64,000 nt of DNA, from assembly GCF_003605645.1 (NCBI RefSeq), contig NZ_QVMU01000001.1, positions 558,001 through 622,000 of the forward strand, written 5' to 3'. A program made the translations under genes and the position numbers. Within the stretch, counting starts at the first letter, position 1. The number at the start of each line of letters is the position of its first letter. Shown here in pieces: positions 17,231-25,663 of the stretch. The notes beneath the pieces were generated by a model. It saw nothing but the letters and a program-made list of their open reading frames with translations, did not search any database and had not been told where the DNA came from. This DNA comes from Vibrio sinensis (GTDB lineage Bacteria > Pseudomonadota > Gammaproteobacteria > Enterobacterales > Vibrionaceae).

Positions 17231-17668
17231 ATGAAACAACTCACTCTTATTTTTTTATTTCTTCCCTCATTAATATTCAAATATGCCCACGCTATTAATA
17301 TTGTATTCGACAAAAAAACTCTCAGTTATAATCAAACATACACCACAGGTATTAACCAACACGCTGACATTTCGCATATTCGAGACAGCTTTCAAATGAT
17401 TCGATTTTATGTGGAAGGCGAAAAAGGTAAACACGTCGTCGTAGATATACATCCAAATCAATCGATAAATAACAAATTAAACTCCGACAAGTTAAATATA
17501 AATCACATTCACTTCGACTGTGGATTATCCAATCGTGGAACCGCACAAATAAAATCTAATGGTCGTACTGATTTACTTTGCATCGGTGCAAGAATAAAAT
17601 ACCTGCATCGATTAAGGCTGGAGTTTATACAGGTACCATTCCATTTGAGGTCACATATAAATGAATAA
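17231..17668 (+). CDS. Secreted protein of unknown function in the pilus locus
   Basis: A 145-residue protein starting at ATG 17231 (an in-frame TTG at 17225 is less likely). A hydrophobic signal peptide ends near KYAHA. The mature part is rich in His, Asn and Lys and has two cysteines (HFDCGL, DLLCIG) that could form a disulphide. The stop overlaps the chaperone start by 8 bases, implying translational coupling. It is probably a second structural or tip subunit, but I recognise no family. Confidence 0.7.
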   Translation: MKQLTLIFLFLPSLIFKYAHAINIVFDKKTLSYNQTYTTGINQHADISHIRDSFQMIRFYVEGEKGKHVVVDIHPNQSINNKLNSDKLNINHIHFDCGLSNRGTAQIKSNGRTDLLCIGARIKYLHRLRLEFIQVPFHLRSHINE

Positions 17669-18365
17669 TATTTTTTATCTACTTATTAGTTTGCTAGTTG
17701 TACCGCAAGCCTTTGCACAGTTACTTATTGCACCAACTCGTTTTGTCCTGGATGCAGAGCAAGCTTCAACTGAAAAAGTGATAGTCGAAAACACAGGCGA
17801 GACCTCAATTCGCCTCGAGATCAAGCCTATTTACTTACCGTTAAACGATGAACACAGCTCTCGAATGAACAACGACATCAAAAATATTGAAGATATTGCT
17901 CGATATGTCCAAATCTCTCCGCCAATTATTCGTAAATTGAAGCCAAACCAACGAAGAACTATCCGCGTTAGGTTAGCTGGATTACCTGAGCACTTTTCTG
18001 AGGGCGAATATCGAGCTTATCTTCACTTTGCTCCAACGGCATTGGCAGAGGCTCCTTCTATTGATTCGAATGAAAACAGCTCTGCATTCAATCTAGACAT
18101 AAAGATCAACAGCTATATTCCCATTTACGTACAAAAAGGAACTCAAAAATCCGCACAACAAAACAAGGTCAAGATCACCTGCCTAGATAACAAAGTAAAA
18201 ATAGAAAATCATAGTAAATTCCAATTCAATGCGTGGCTTAACACCGGAGAAACCCAAGAAAAATTGGTGCTATTAAGAGAAACAATGTTAATAAAACCTT
18301 TACCTGCAAACAAACAAGTTTCAATCCAGCAAGGCGACAACATATTGAAACATTGCAAGTTTTAA
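17661..18365 (+). CDS. Periplasmic pilus chaperone (PapD-like fold)
   Basis: A 234-residue protein with a signal peptide (cleavage near QAFA). The N-terminal Ig-like domain reads LLIAPTRFVLDAEQAS and KVIVENTGETSIRLEI, with the G1-like strand region SEGEYRAYLHFAP. The latter resembles the chaperones of CS1-like and archaic chaperone-usher systems. It would bind subunits in the periplasm and deliver them to the usher. It overlaps the preceding gene and is 30 bases from the usher gene. Confidence 0.85.
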   Translation: MNNIFYLLISLLVVPQAFAQLLIAPTRFVLDAEQASTEKVIVENTGETSIRLEIKPIYLPLNDEHSSRMNNDIKNIEDIARYVQISPPIIRKLKPNQRRTIRVRLAGLPEHFSEGEYRAYLHFAPTALAEAPSIDSNENSSAFNLDIKINSYIPIYVQKGTQKSAQQNKVKITCLDNKVKIENHSKFQFNAWLNTGETQEKLVLLRETMLIKPLPANKQVSIQQGDNILKHCKF

Positions 18366-18395
18366 ACCTGCATTAAATCGACCAAGCTAACGATT

Positions 18396-20894
18396 ATGTT
18401 TAGACAGTTGTTGACCCTCATTATCTTTAGTGGGCTTTTTGTTAGTACCCATGCCGCAGGCAATGAGCTTTACCCAGCCCATATAGAAGTGTTGCTTGGA
18501 GATTCTGGCGACAATTTTTATCGGGTGATGATGGATGATAATGAAAGCCCCTACTTACCCATACAAAATGCCGCAGTTTATCTATTAGAAATGACCGGTG
18601 AATGCCAACCGACAATCTGCCATTACTATCTTCCTCGCGATAGCGCAAAAGAGAATCCACCCTTTATTTTGAACTTAGAAAGCAAGGTTTGTACTCACGG
18701 TACTTCCTCACCCCATCCCATTACACCAATCTGGATTAAACAAACCGTTTATCTAAACTGGGGGGAAATGGAGCAATGCTTTCCTGTGTCCATAGATTGG
18801 TATATGGATCTCTATCAAATCAACATAGAACGGCATTTTGATACTCGCAAAGAATTAGAGCAACGAATTGTTAAACTCAAGGAAAATTCACGCAAGCAGG
18901 CTAATGAAATCAAGCGAATGAAAACGCAGCCTATTCAATCACCGTCTGCGCAGATGGGACTCGCATCGCGCCTATCCCTGATTTACGGTGTTGACCAAGA
19001 GCGTAATGTCGATTATTCCGCGTTATCGGACACGCTGTTTACTTCCGAGAGTACAACAGCAAAATTATCACTCGATAGTCAGGCGTCAATGCCGATTGTT
19101 TACTACAACATCGCTATCGAAACTGATAATAGTGACGGGTTACTAGAGATCGGGCATGTGTTACTCAATAGTGGTGTATTTACCCAAAATCAAGCACTAG
19201 AGGATGGCTTTTATTATACTAATCGCAAAAGAAAACCTGAATTTGGCACGTTACAAATAGAGAATACCACTCAACCGAACATCAACATTGATCTCTTGGT
19301 TAACGGTATTTATCGAAACTCTTATCGCTCAGATGCGTTCGGCCGGTTTGTTATAGAGGAAAGCGACATACAAGCCGGTGACACCGTCACATTTCGCTAT
19401 TTTCTTGGTCAAGGCGTGTGGGATGAGGAACAAATTACCGTTGCCGGATTAGACGATGCTTTCTTACCACCGGGAGAGTGGTCCACGCAATTTGTCGCAA
19501 GTACTCAGCGAGACAAAGTCGCTGCCGCCTCCATTGAATATGGTATCGCTGATTACTTTACAGCAGGAGGAAGCTATTTCCACGTTGATTCGCAGGGGAT
19601 CATTGGTTTACAAGCTCGGTACCTACCTACTCCCTGGTTAGCAGGCCACATAGGTTGGCTACCTGACTTTGACCGTTTTCCCATTGAAGTAGATGCCTTA
19701 TTTACTCAAACACAGGCGCTATCTTTAAGGCTCAACCAATCCGATTCACTTATTAACGACGATTCTCTCTATCATAGTGCTCAGTACACCTTTTCGCAGC
19801 CTAGTTACACATTCAATTTCGACTTAACCCACCAAGAAAGTGGCGTCGAAATCGAACCACGAATCAGCGCCAGAATACATCGTAACCTGTTTCTATCTTA
19901 TCAAGGTATGTATCACCACGACTTCGAAAAACATGATGATGACTATCGACACAAGATCGAGATAACTAAAAGTGCATTCTCTGATTTTTCATGGTCAGCC
20001 AACGGTGAATGGGACGACTCTGGTCAGTTCCAATCTTCTGCTGTCAATTTACGCTACGCTTGTCAAAACTGCTGGTTAACATTAAATGGTTTACTAGAGG
20101 AAACCTCATTCGATTTTCAGGCGAATCAAAAACAGGATCAATTTAGCTATTTTATCGGACTCGAAACCCAGGTTACACCTCACTTAAAAGTCCGCCTTGA
20201 AGCGGATGAAGACCAATATGATATAGAAGTAACCACTGAATTTGCTGCAAAAACGAATTTCACCAATGCAAGTACAACACTGATTGCATGGGAGCACTAT
20301 AATTACTCATCTCTTCAAGGCAAAGTAGTCGATCAACTCGGTCGCCCAATTGGTGGTGTACCGTTACAAGTTTTTCATCACCATACAGTGAGCGACGAAA
20401 GCGGTGAGTTCACTTTCCCAAGTGTTCCCGCACAAGAGAGTCTATCAATTCATATTGATGAAAGCGCATTGGAACTTAACTTGACACCAATTTACAACCC
20501 AATATTGATTAACACGCGACAAATTGGCATGACGGAAGTGACGATCGAACTTGAATCTTCGTTTGGTGTCGATGGTTTAGTGATTGGCGACATAGGGAAA
20601 AATAGCTACATTCACTTCAAACATATGGAGAAAGATAGCGAGTACTCTAGTCAAATTGAACGTGATGGCTTTTATATGGTCGAGGGGCTGATATCAGGCA
20701 ACTATCTGATCACTCTGGAAATAGACACTTTAGATTCTGCTGCTCATAAAAATGCGATTCAATCAAACGCCACTCAAGCAAGAACGTCTCAAGAAGTCGT
20801 TAGGCAAGAATACGTGTTAGGAACGTTTCTTAAAAGCGACTACTGGATTGGGGGAATGAATTTTAATATTCAAGATTTTGAGCGGCTGTATTAA
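18396..20894 (+). CDS. Divergent outer membrane usher-like protein
   Basis: An 832-residue protein. It has a signal peptide (to ~residue 21), a cysteine-containing N-terminal domain (~25-145), a charged helical linker (~150-178, KELEQRIVKLKENSRKQ), a long beta-strand-rich region expected to form the barrel, and near residues 646-690 a carboxypeptidase-regulatory-like fold (GKVVDQLGRPIGGVPLQVF, SDESGEFTFPSVP). Length and context fit an usher, but FimD/PapC signature sequences are weak, so this is a divergent member. It would secrete and polymerise the subunits encoded upstream. Confidence 0.72.
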   Translation: MFRQLLTLIIFSGLFVSTHAAGNELYPAHIEVLLGDSGDNFYRVMMDDNESPYLPIQNAAVYLLEMTGECQPTICHYYLPRDSAKENPPFILNLESKVCTHGTSSPHPITPIWIKQTVYLNWGEMEQCFPVSIDWYMDLYQINIERHFDTRKELEQRIVKLKENSRKQANEIKRMKTQPIQSPSAQMGLASRLSLIYGVDQERNVDYSALSDTLFTSESTTAKLSLDSQASMPIVYYNIAIETDNSDGLLEIGHVLLNSGVFTQNQALEDGFYYTNRKRKPEFGTLQIENTTQPNINIDLLVNGIYRNSYRSDAFGRFVIEESDIQAGDTVTFRYFLGQGVWDEEQITVAGLDDAFLPPGEWSTQFVASTQRDKVAAASIEYGIADYFTAGGSYFHVDSQGIIGLQARYLPTPWLAGHIGWLPDFDRFPIEVDALFTQTQALSLRLNQSDSLINDDSLYHSAQYTFSQPSYTFNFDLTHQESGVEIEPRISARIHRNLFLSYQGMYHHDFEKHDDDYRHKIEITKSAFSDFSWSANGEWDDSGQFQSSAVNLRYACQNCWLTLNGLLEETSFDFQANQKQDQFSYFIGLETQVTPHLKVRLEADEDQYDIEVTTEFAAKTNFTNASTTLIAWEHYNYSSLQGKVVDQLGRPIGGVPLQVFHHHTVSDESGEFTFPSVPAQESLSIHIDESALELNLTPIYNPILINTRQIGMTEVTIELESSFGVDGLVIGDIGKNSYIHFKHMEKDSEYSSQIERDGFYMVEGLISGNYLITLEIDTLDSAAHKNAIQSNATQARTSQEVVRQEYVLGTFLKSDYWIGGMNFNIQDFERLY

Positions 20895-20977
20895 TGAATA
20901 GATAAAGTGTATGAACAACGACTTGTTGAGTATATCGGGGAAAGGTGATAGCAAATAAAAGGGTTTAACAGTATCAC

Positions 20978-21013
20978 TTCCCCTCGCAAATTGAGTTTTA
21001 TCTGCGAGGGGAA
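20978..21013. terminator. Hairpin between usher and DUF2541 genes
   Basis: An 11-bp perfect stem TTCCCCTCGCA/TGCGAGGGGAA with a 14-base loop lies between the convergent genes. It lacks a clear T tail on either strand. Confidence 0.6.
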
Positions 21014-21018
21014 AAATA

Positions 21019-21402
21019 TTACTTACGACCGTAGACGCGAACGCCTGCAGAAGAGTTTTTACTGCGACCAAATACTTCAATCTTTTTAACGCAACGCTTG
21101 TACGCAAATTTGCGCCAATCCGTGCGTTCATCTTCTCTCAGAGAACGATAGAAATTAATCTTTTTGGTATCACCATTTTTGAACGTCACTTCGACCTTTT
21201 TAAGGTACAAATCGCGATCTGCTCTTACTTGAATAGCATCCACTCGACGGCACATAATCAACGGGATTTTGGCACCATTGTCGTTATCGCCTAACAAGAT
21301 AGTGCGACCCAATGTAATGTCATCATCAGCTTGAACCGCTGGCGCAGCACCAAGAAAACCTAAGAATAGGCAAAAACTGGCTAATAGTTTCTTTGAATTC
21401 AC
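21019..21402 (-). CDS. DUF2541 family periplasmic protein
   Basis: A protein of about 127 residues with a signal peptide (NSKKLLASFCLFLGFLGAA, cleavage near VQA). The C-terminal part, TDWRKFAYKRCVKKIEVFG, resembles the DUF2541 family that includes E. coli YaaI. The start is one of two GTG codons; 21402 was chosen over 21432 because it places the signal peptide at the N terminus. Two cysteines (MCRRVD, YKRCVKK) may pair. Function unknown. Confidence 0.75.
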   Translation of the reverse strand: MNSKKLLASFCLFLGFLGAAPAVQADDDITLGRTILLGDNDNGAKIPLIMCRRVDAIQVRADRDLYLKKVEVTFKNGDTKKINFYRSLREDERTDWRKFAYKRCVKKIEVFGRSKNSSAGVRVYGRK

Positions 21403-21595
21403 AAAATCAATCTCAAAAATACGGCACTTCACCGTCGCCGCGAAGAATAGCGGCAGAACTCGCCCCTAAAGCTAGCGCCATGTCAATTTTCTGCTTGAAT
21501 GAAGTAAATTACCTCAACTAGGGGAAACGCAACGCCCTCTGTATCAATCTTTAAGCAACCAACCTTATCAAAGCTGCATAATAGACTCAATTTAC

Positions 21596-23086
21596 CTATG
21601 CGCGTGACCGAATAAGCAGCAGCATCGGCATCATGACTACAAACATCACCCCAACCAACTGAAACGTATGCACAAAGGCTATCATTTGAGATTGTTGGTG
21701 AAGCATTTGCTGATATTGTTCTAGCGCCGCTGGATCTGTGATGGACAATCCTTGATTCGCTGCCCAATGATGTAAATTAGGATTATACGGATTAATACCC
21801 TCACTTAATGAGTGCCATTGTTGCTGACTATCTCGATATTGGTAAGTCGTCGCAATTGAAATACCAAACGAACTACCGATAGTACGAAATAAGTTGAAAA
21901 TACTCGCACCGGCAACAGATTGGTCTGATGGCAATGTCATATACGCTAATGTTGACAAGGTAGAGAAAGTTAAACCCAGTCCCATCCCTTGAATCATACT
22001 CGGCATCACAATCCAATACGTGTCGATATCTAATGAATAGAGCGTCATTAAATAACTACCAATACCGATACATGTCAAACCAAACACAATTTTTAAGCGA
22101 GGATCAAATTGCGGATTGAGCTTGATAACCAATATCAACATAGCAGCTGAAGCTAATCCTCGTGGCGCCATCATCATACCCGTGGTTGAAACTGGATAAT
22201 GTAGCAGCGTCTCTAGTAGCATCGGTTGTTGGGTAGTTAAACCAAACATCGCCATTGAAACCACTGCCATCATCAGTGAAGAGACCATTAGGTTCTTATC
22301 TTTCAAGAGCCACAGTGGCGCGATTGGGCTTTTCGTTTTCCAACTGCGATAAATCCACATGATCAGTCCCATCACCGCCAAAAATGCAGCCGTCTGAATC
22401 AAACGTGAGTTGAACCAATCTTCGTCATTGCCTTTATCTAACACGAATTGAAGCGCACCAATCCCCATCGCCATATAGCCGATGATCCACCAGTCGAAAT
22501 TTGGCTTAGATTTATTAGAAATATGAATGTAGCGATAAATTAATGTGGTACACACTAAACCGAAAGGTAGATTAACGTAGAAAATCCAACGCCAATCAAT
22601 ATTTTCTGTAATTAGACCACCCACGACAGGCCCAAGTATCGGGCCGAGCAAAATACCGATGGAAAAAATCGCCATCGCCTTGCCTTTCTGCGTTGAGGGA
22701 TAAATCTGTACCAGTGTTGATTGTGCCAAAGGTATTACGGACGCGCCAAAAGCACCTTGGATGATACGAAATATCACCATTTCCGTTAGAGACTCAGCTT
22801 GCCCACAAAGCGCACTCGCAGCAACGAAACCAATCACAGATACCAACATCACTTTGCGTTCACCAAAACGGGAAACCCAAAAACTTGTCATCGGAATAAA
22901 TATAGCTTCCGCCATACTATAACCAGTCAGCACCCAGGTGATCTGGTCCGCCGTTGCACCCAGCGCCCCCATCATATGGGACAAAGAGACATTCGCTACT
23001 GTCATATCAATCAACACCATAATGGCTGAGAGCATGACAGCAACCGTCGCTATACCCCGTTTATCTGCGGTAATTTCGTTACTCAT
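21596..23086 (-). CDS. DHA2-family multidrug MFS transporter (EmrB-like)
   Basis: A 496-residue protein with 14 predicted membrane segments. It starts MSNEITADKRGIATVAVM and shows the drug:H+ antiporter motifs DMTVANVSL (motif D1), SRFGERKV (motif A) and GILLGPILGPVVGG (motif C). It would form a tripartite pump with the EmrA-like protein encoded immediately upstream (ATGA overlap) and an outer membrane channel. The substrates are unknown; EmrAB and Vibrio VceAB export hydrophobic toxicants. Confidence 0.92.
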   Translation of the reverse strand: MSNEITADKRGIATVAVMLSAIMVLIDMTVANVSLSHMMGALGATADQITWVLTGYSMAEAIFIPMTSFWVSRFGERKVMLVSVIGFVAASALCGQAESLTEMVIFRIIQGAFGASVIPLAQSTLVQIYPSTQKGKAMAIFSIGILLGPILGPVVGGLITENIDWRWIFYVNLPFGLVCTTLIYRYIHISNKSKPNFDWWIIGYMAMGIGALQFVLDKGNDEDWFNSRLIQTAAFLAVMGLIMWIYRSWKTKSPIAPLWLLKDKNLMVSSLMMAVVSMAMFGLTTQQPMLLETLLHYPVSTTGMMMAPRGLASAAMLILVIKLNPQFDPRLKIVFGLTCIGIGSYLMTLYSLDIDTYWIVMPSMIQGMGLGLTFSTLSTLAYMTLPSDQSVAGASIFNLFRTIGSSFGISIATTYQYRDSQQQWHSLSEGINPYNPNLHHWAANQGLSITDPAALEQYQQMLHQQSQMIAFVHTFQLVGVMFVVMMPMLLLIRSRA

Positions 23087-24108
23087 TTCGCGCTACTTTG
23101 CAAGTCAACTGTCACCTCAACACTTGCACCCACTCGCAATTGAGGTGCATCTTTAGGTACTTCTAGTGTTAAGCGAACAGGAAAACGTTGCTTGATTTTT
23201 ACCCAGTTACCGGTTGCATTTTCAGGTGGCATTAGTGAGAAAGACGTACCACTTGCAGGCGAAAGCTTATCTACTGTCGCTTTCCAAACAACACCAGGGT
23301 ACATATCAATTTTCACGTCTGCGGGTAGACCGGGCTTGAGTGAGCTTAAATCCGTTTCTTTAAAATTCGCGCGAATCCAGTAGCTGTCTTTAATAATGAT
23401 TGGAAATAGAGTTTGTCCTACTGAAACGATAGAACCTTTATGGGTATTGATCTCTCCAGCCACGCCATCAACAGGAGAAGTCACGTCTGTATAACTTAAG
23501 TTTAACTCAGCCTCTGCGAGTTGAGCGGCCGCTTGTTGCACAATTGCAGCTTCAACGCCCTCTTCACCACGATTTGCTACGGCTTGTTCCACACTGGCTC
23601 GCGCTTGCTCTAAACCAGCTTGAGCATTAGCCAGTTTATTTTTAGCAATATCTAAATCTTGCGCTGAAGATAACTTACGTTTAACCAACGCAGAGGTTCG
23701 TTTGTATTCAATTTGAGCTTCCGCCAAATTAGAACGCGCCGCGTCTAATCCTGCTAATGCTTCTGTTACTTGCTTATCCGCAACATCATGTTGTTGCACT
23801 GCCAATTGGTAGCTCGCTTTAGCTTGTTTAACAGCGAGCAAATAAGGTCGTTGATCTATCTTTAGCAACAAGTCGCCGCGATTAACTTGCTGAAAATCGA
23901 CGACATTAACTTCTACAACTTGACCTTTTACTTGAGGAGCAACAGAAAGAATTTTAGCTCGGACATAGGCATCTTCTGTACTTGGGTGAGCGTCTGAATA
24001 TTGCCAAGACCAATACATTGCAGCAAATGCGATAGCGCACACGACCAGAAAGATAATCTTGGTCAGTTTACTTTTTGATTTATTCTTTTGTTCTACTTCG
24101 TCGCTCAT
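23083..24108 (-). CDS. EmrA-like membrane fusion protein (HlyD family)
   Basis: About 341 residues. It has a single N-terminal membrane anchor (residues ~16-36), a lipoyl/barrel-sandwich half starting STEDAYVRAKILSVAPQVKG, a long alanine-rich coiled-coil hairpin (~90-195), then the second lipoyl half (SPVDGVAGEINTHKGSIV). It couples the inner-membrane pump to an outer channel. The ATG at 24108 is preferred over an in-frame TTG at 24120. It shares an ATGA overlap with the downstream emrB-like gene. Confidence 0.92.
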   Translation of the reverse strand: MSDEVEQKNKSKSKLTKIIFLVVCAIAFAAMYWSWQYSDAHPSTEDAYVRAKILSVAPQVKGQVVEVNVVDFQQVNRGDLLLKIDQRPYLLAVKQAKASYQLAVQQHDVADKQVTEALAGLDAARSNLAEAQIEYKRTSALVKRKLSSAQDLDIAKNKLANAQAGLEQARASVEQAVANRGEEGVEAAIVQQAAAQLAEAELNLSYTDVTSPVDGVAGEINTHKGSIVSVGQTLFPIIIKDSYWIRANFKETDLSSLKPGLPADVKIDMYPGVVWKATVDKLSPASGTSFSLMPPENATGNWVKIKQRFPVRLTLEVPKDAPQLRVGASVEVTVDLQSSAK

Positions 24109-24552
24109 TATTATACCCAACAGCTTAATTATGTGATCAGTGTAGGATATTTTACCGAATGAACAACTAAGCGTCGTGAAAGTTAATGATCCAATTTTGT
24201 CAATTGCGAAACAAAGAAAACAATGCGCAAGTCACTGAATACACGTGACACTATTCAACTAATACGCACCTTAAAAAATTAATCACAGCATTCGTATTTA
24301 TCAATATAGTGGTTTGCGATTCAAATTAGCATTTAAACCATCGAAAACATCAATTTCAGCCTTAGTCGCTCATCACCTCGTTATCACATCACACATCAAT
24401 GAAACAGTGAAATAACTGACATGGTTTTAAGCTCGATAACATCGGATTTTATCGCCCTATACTAAAGGGGATGTAGCATTGTATAGCTAAATGTATACAA
24501 AGTACGCTATAGTTGTTGAACTACGTATCATTATCTAAAGACTCATATTTCT
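24109..24552. promoter_or_regulatory. Divergent promoter region, efflux operon and gntR
   Basis: 444 bases without a coding frame. It contains a TTGTATA/TATACAA inverted repeat (24479-24500) 53 bases before gntR. No regulator gene specific to the efflux pair is adjacent. Confidence 0.6.
24479..24500. promoter_or_regulatory. Candidate GntR operator upstream of gntR
   Basis: TTGTATA (24479-24485) and TATACAA (24494-24500) form an inverted repeat with an 8-base spacer; the right half also reads TGTATACA. The same core occurs as a perfect ATTGTATACAAT at 59219-59230. Autoregulation by the adjacent GntR protein is inferred. Confidence 0.5.
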
Positions 24553-25281
24553 ATGACAACGCTAAAAAACTCAGTCACTAAAGGCGTCAATACAAAAGTG
24601 GCTGGTCAGACTCAAGATGATGTTGTTTACTGCCATATTTTCGACGCCATATTAGAACAAAGACTCCCACCAGCGACGAAACTAAACGAAGAAGCGCTCG
24701 CTGAGATCTTTGGCGTTAGCCGTACTATCATCCGTAGAGCACTACTGCGCCTATCTTTAGAACAAGTGGTTGTTATTCGTCCAAATCGAGGTGCAATGGT
24801 CGCAGCTCCAACCGTGGAAGAAGCCAAACAAATCTTTAAAGCACGGGAAGTGATGGAAATTGCGATTACCGAACTGGCAGTTGAAAACGCAACCAAAGCA
24901 CAAATCGACGAATGTCGAAAACTCGTCGCAAAAGAAAATGCCGCCTTTGATTTAGGTGATTATGGTTCGGGGCTTCGTTTATCCGGAGAGTTCCATATTA
25001 AATTGGCAGAGATGGCTGGTAACACGCCTTTATTAGCATTTCAACGTAGCCTAGTGTCACAAACCTCTCTACTCATCGCCCAATATGAAACAGGCAATCA
25101 TTCCAACTGTTCGTTAGATGAACACTCTATATTGATTGATGCTATCGAAGCGGGGAATCAGGACCGAGCTATCGAATTGATGAAAGACCATTTAGGTCAT
25201 ATTCGCTCGAAGCTTAATTTAGATAGCAGTACCGCATCTAATGACTTACATGTCGTTTTTTCAAACTTATTGAAAAAGTAA
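24553..25281 (+). CDS. GntR family regulator, FCD subfamily, probably of purine catabolism
   Basis: A 242-residue protein. The N-terminal winged helix (residues ~25-95) has LNEEALAEIFGVSRTIIRRALLRL. A helical FCD ligand-binding domain (~100-230) follows, with Asp/His metal-ligand positions typical of the group (e.g. EFHIKLAEMAGN). Lying directly before xdhA, it is likely the regulator of xanthine/guanine degradation, repressing or activating in response to a pathway intermediate. The effector cannot be read. Confidence 0.88.
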   Translation: MTTLKNSVTKGVNTKVAGQTQDDVVYCHIFDAILEQRLPPATKLNEEALAEIFGVSRTIIRRALLRLSLEQVVVIRPNRGAMVAAPTVEEAKQIFKAREVMEIAITELAVENATKAQIDECRKLVAKENAAFDLGDYGSGLRLSGEFHIKLAEMAGNTPLLAFQRSLVSQTSLLIAQYETGNHSNCSLDEHSILIDAIEAGNQDRAIELMKDHLGHIRSKLNLDSSTASNDLHVVFSNLLKK

Positions 25282-25663
25282 GTGCTATCTCTTTAGCTTA
25301 GCTCCGAATTTCGCTTCTACCCGTGATCGATTAACGCCGATAGGTGGGTTAATTCAACGATTAATCTTCCTATTTTGCTCAAATAACCATTATCTACTCT
25401 ATTACCCGCCTATCCGTTTTTAGCCATTACCATCGCTACTATAACTTTTTTCATTACATTTACCCTGCCACCAATCCTTATAAAAATATCTATATAAACA
25501 ACGCACTAGACCAAACAAGGCCTCAACTAGAATTCATGCTTATACAATTTATGTTGCGCTTTTGTAAATAAATAGTTGACCAACAGGTCAAGTTAGCTAA
25601 TTATTGACCCATAGGTCAGATAGATCATCACTAAAATAATGTGTCGATATACAAGGAGGTCTC
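25282..25663. promoter_or_regulatory. xdhA promoter region
   Basis: 382 bases between gntR and xdhA. The left part shows nothing recognisable. The right part carries two RutR-like palindromes (25576-25591 and 25604-25619) and a near-perfect ribosome binding site (AAGGAGGT, 25653-25660). Confidence 0.65.
25576..25619. promoter_or_regulatory. Tandem RutR-like operators before xdhA
   Basis: TTGACC-AACA-GGTCAA (25576-25591) and TTGACC-CATA-GGTCAG (25604-25619) lie with centres 28 bases apart. The E. coli RutR site is TTGACCA-NN-TGGTCAA, and the first copy differs from it at one specified base. A RutR-like TetR gene is at 61503-62111. The TTGACC halves could also act as -35 boxes, suggesting repression. 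Confidence 0.65.
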
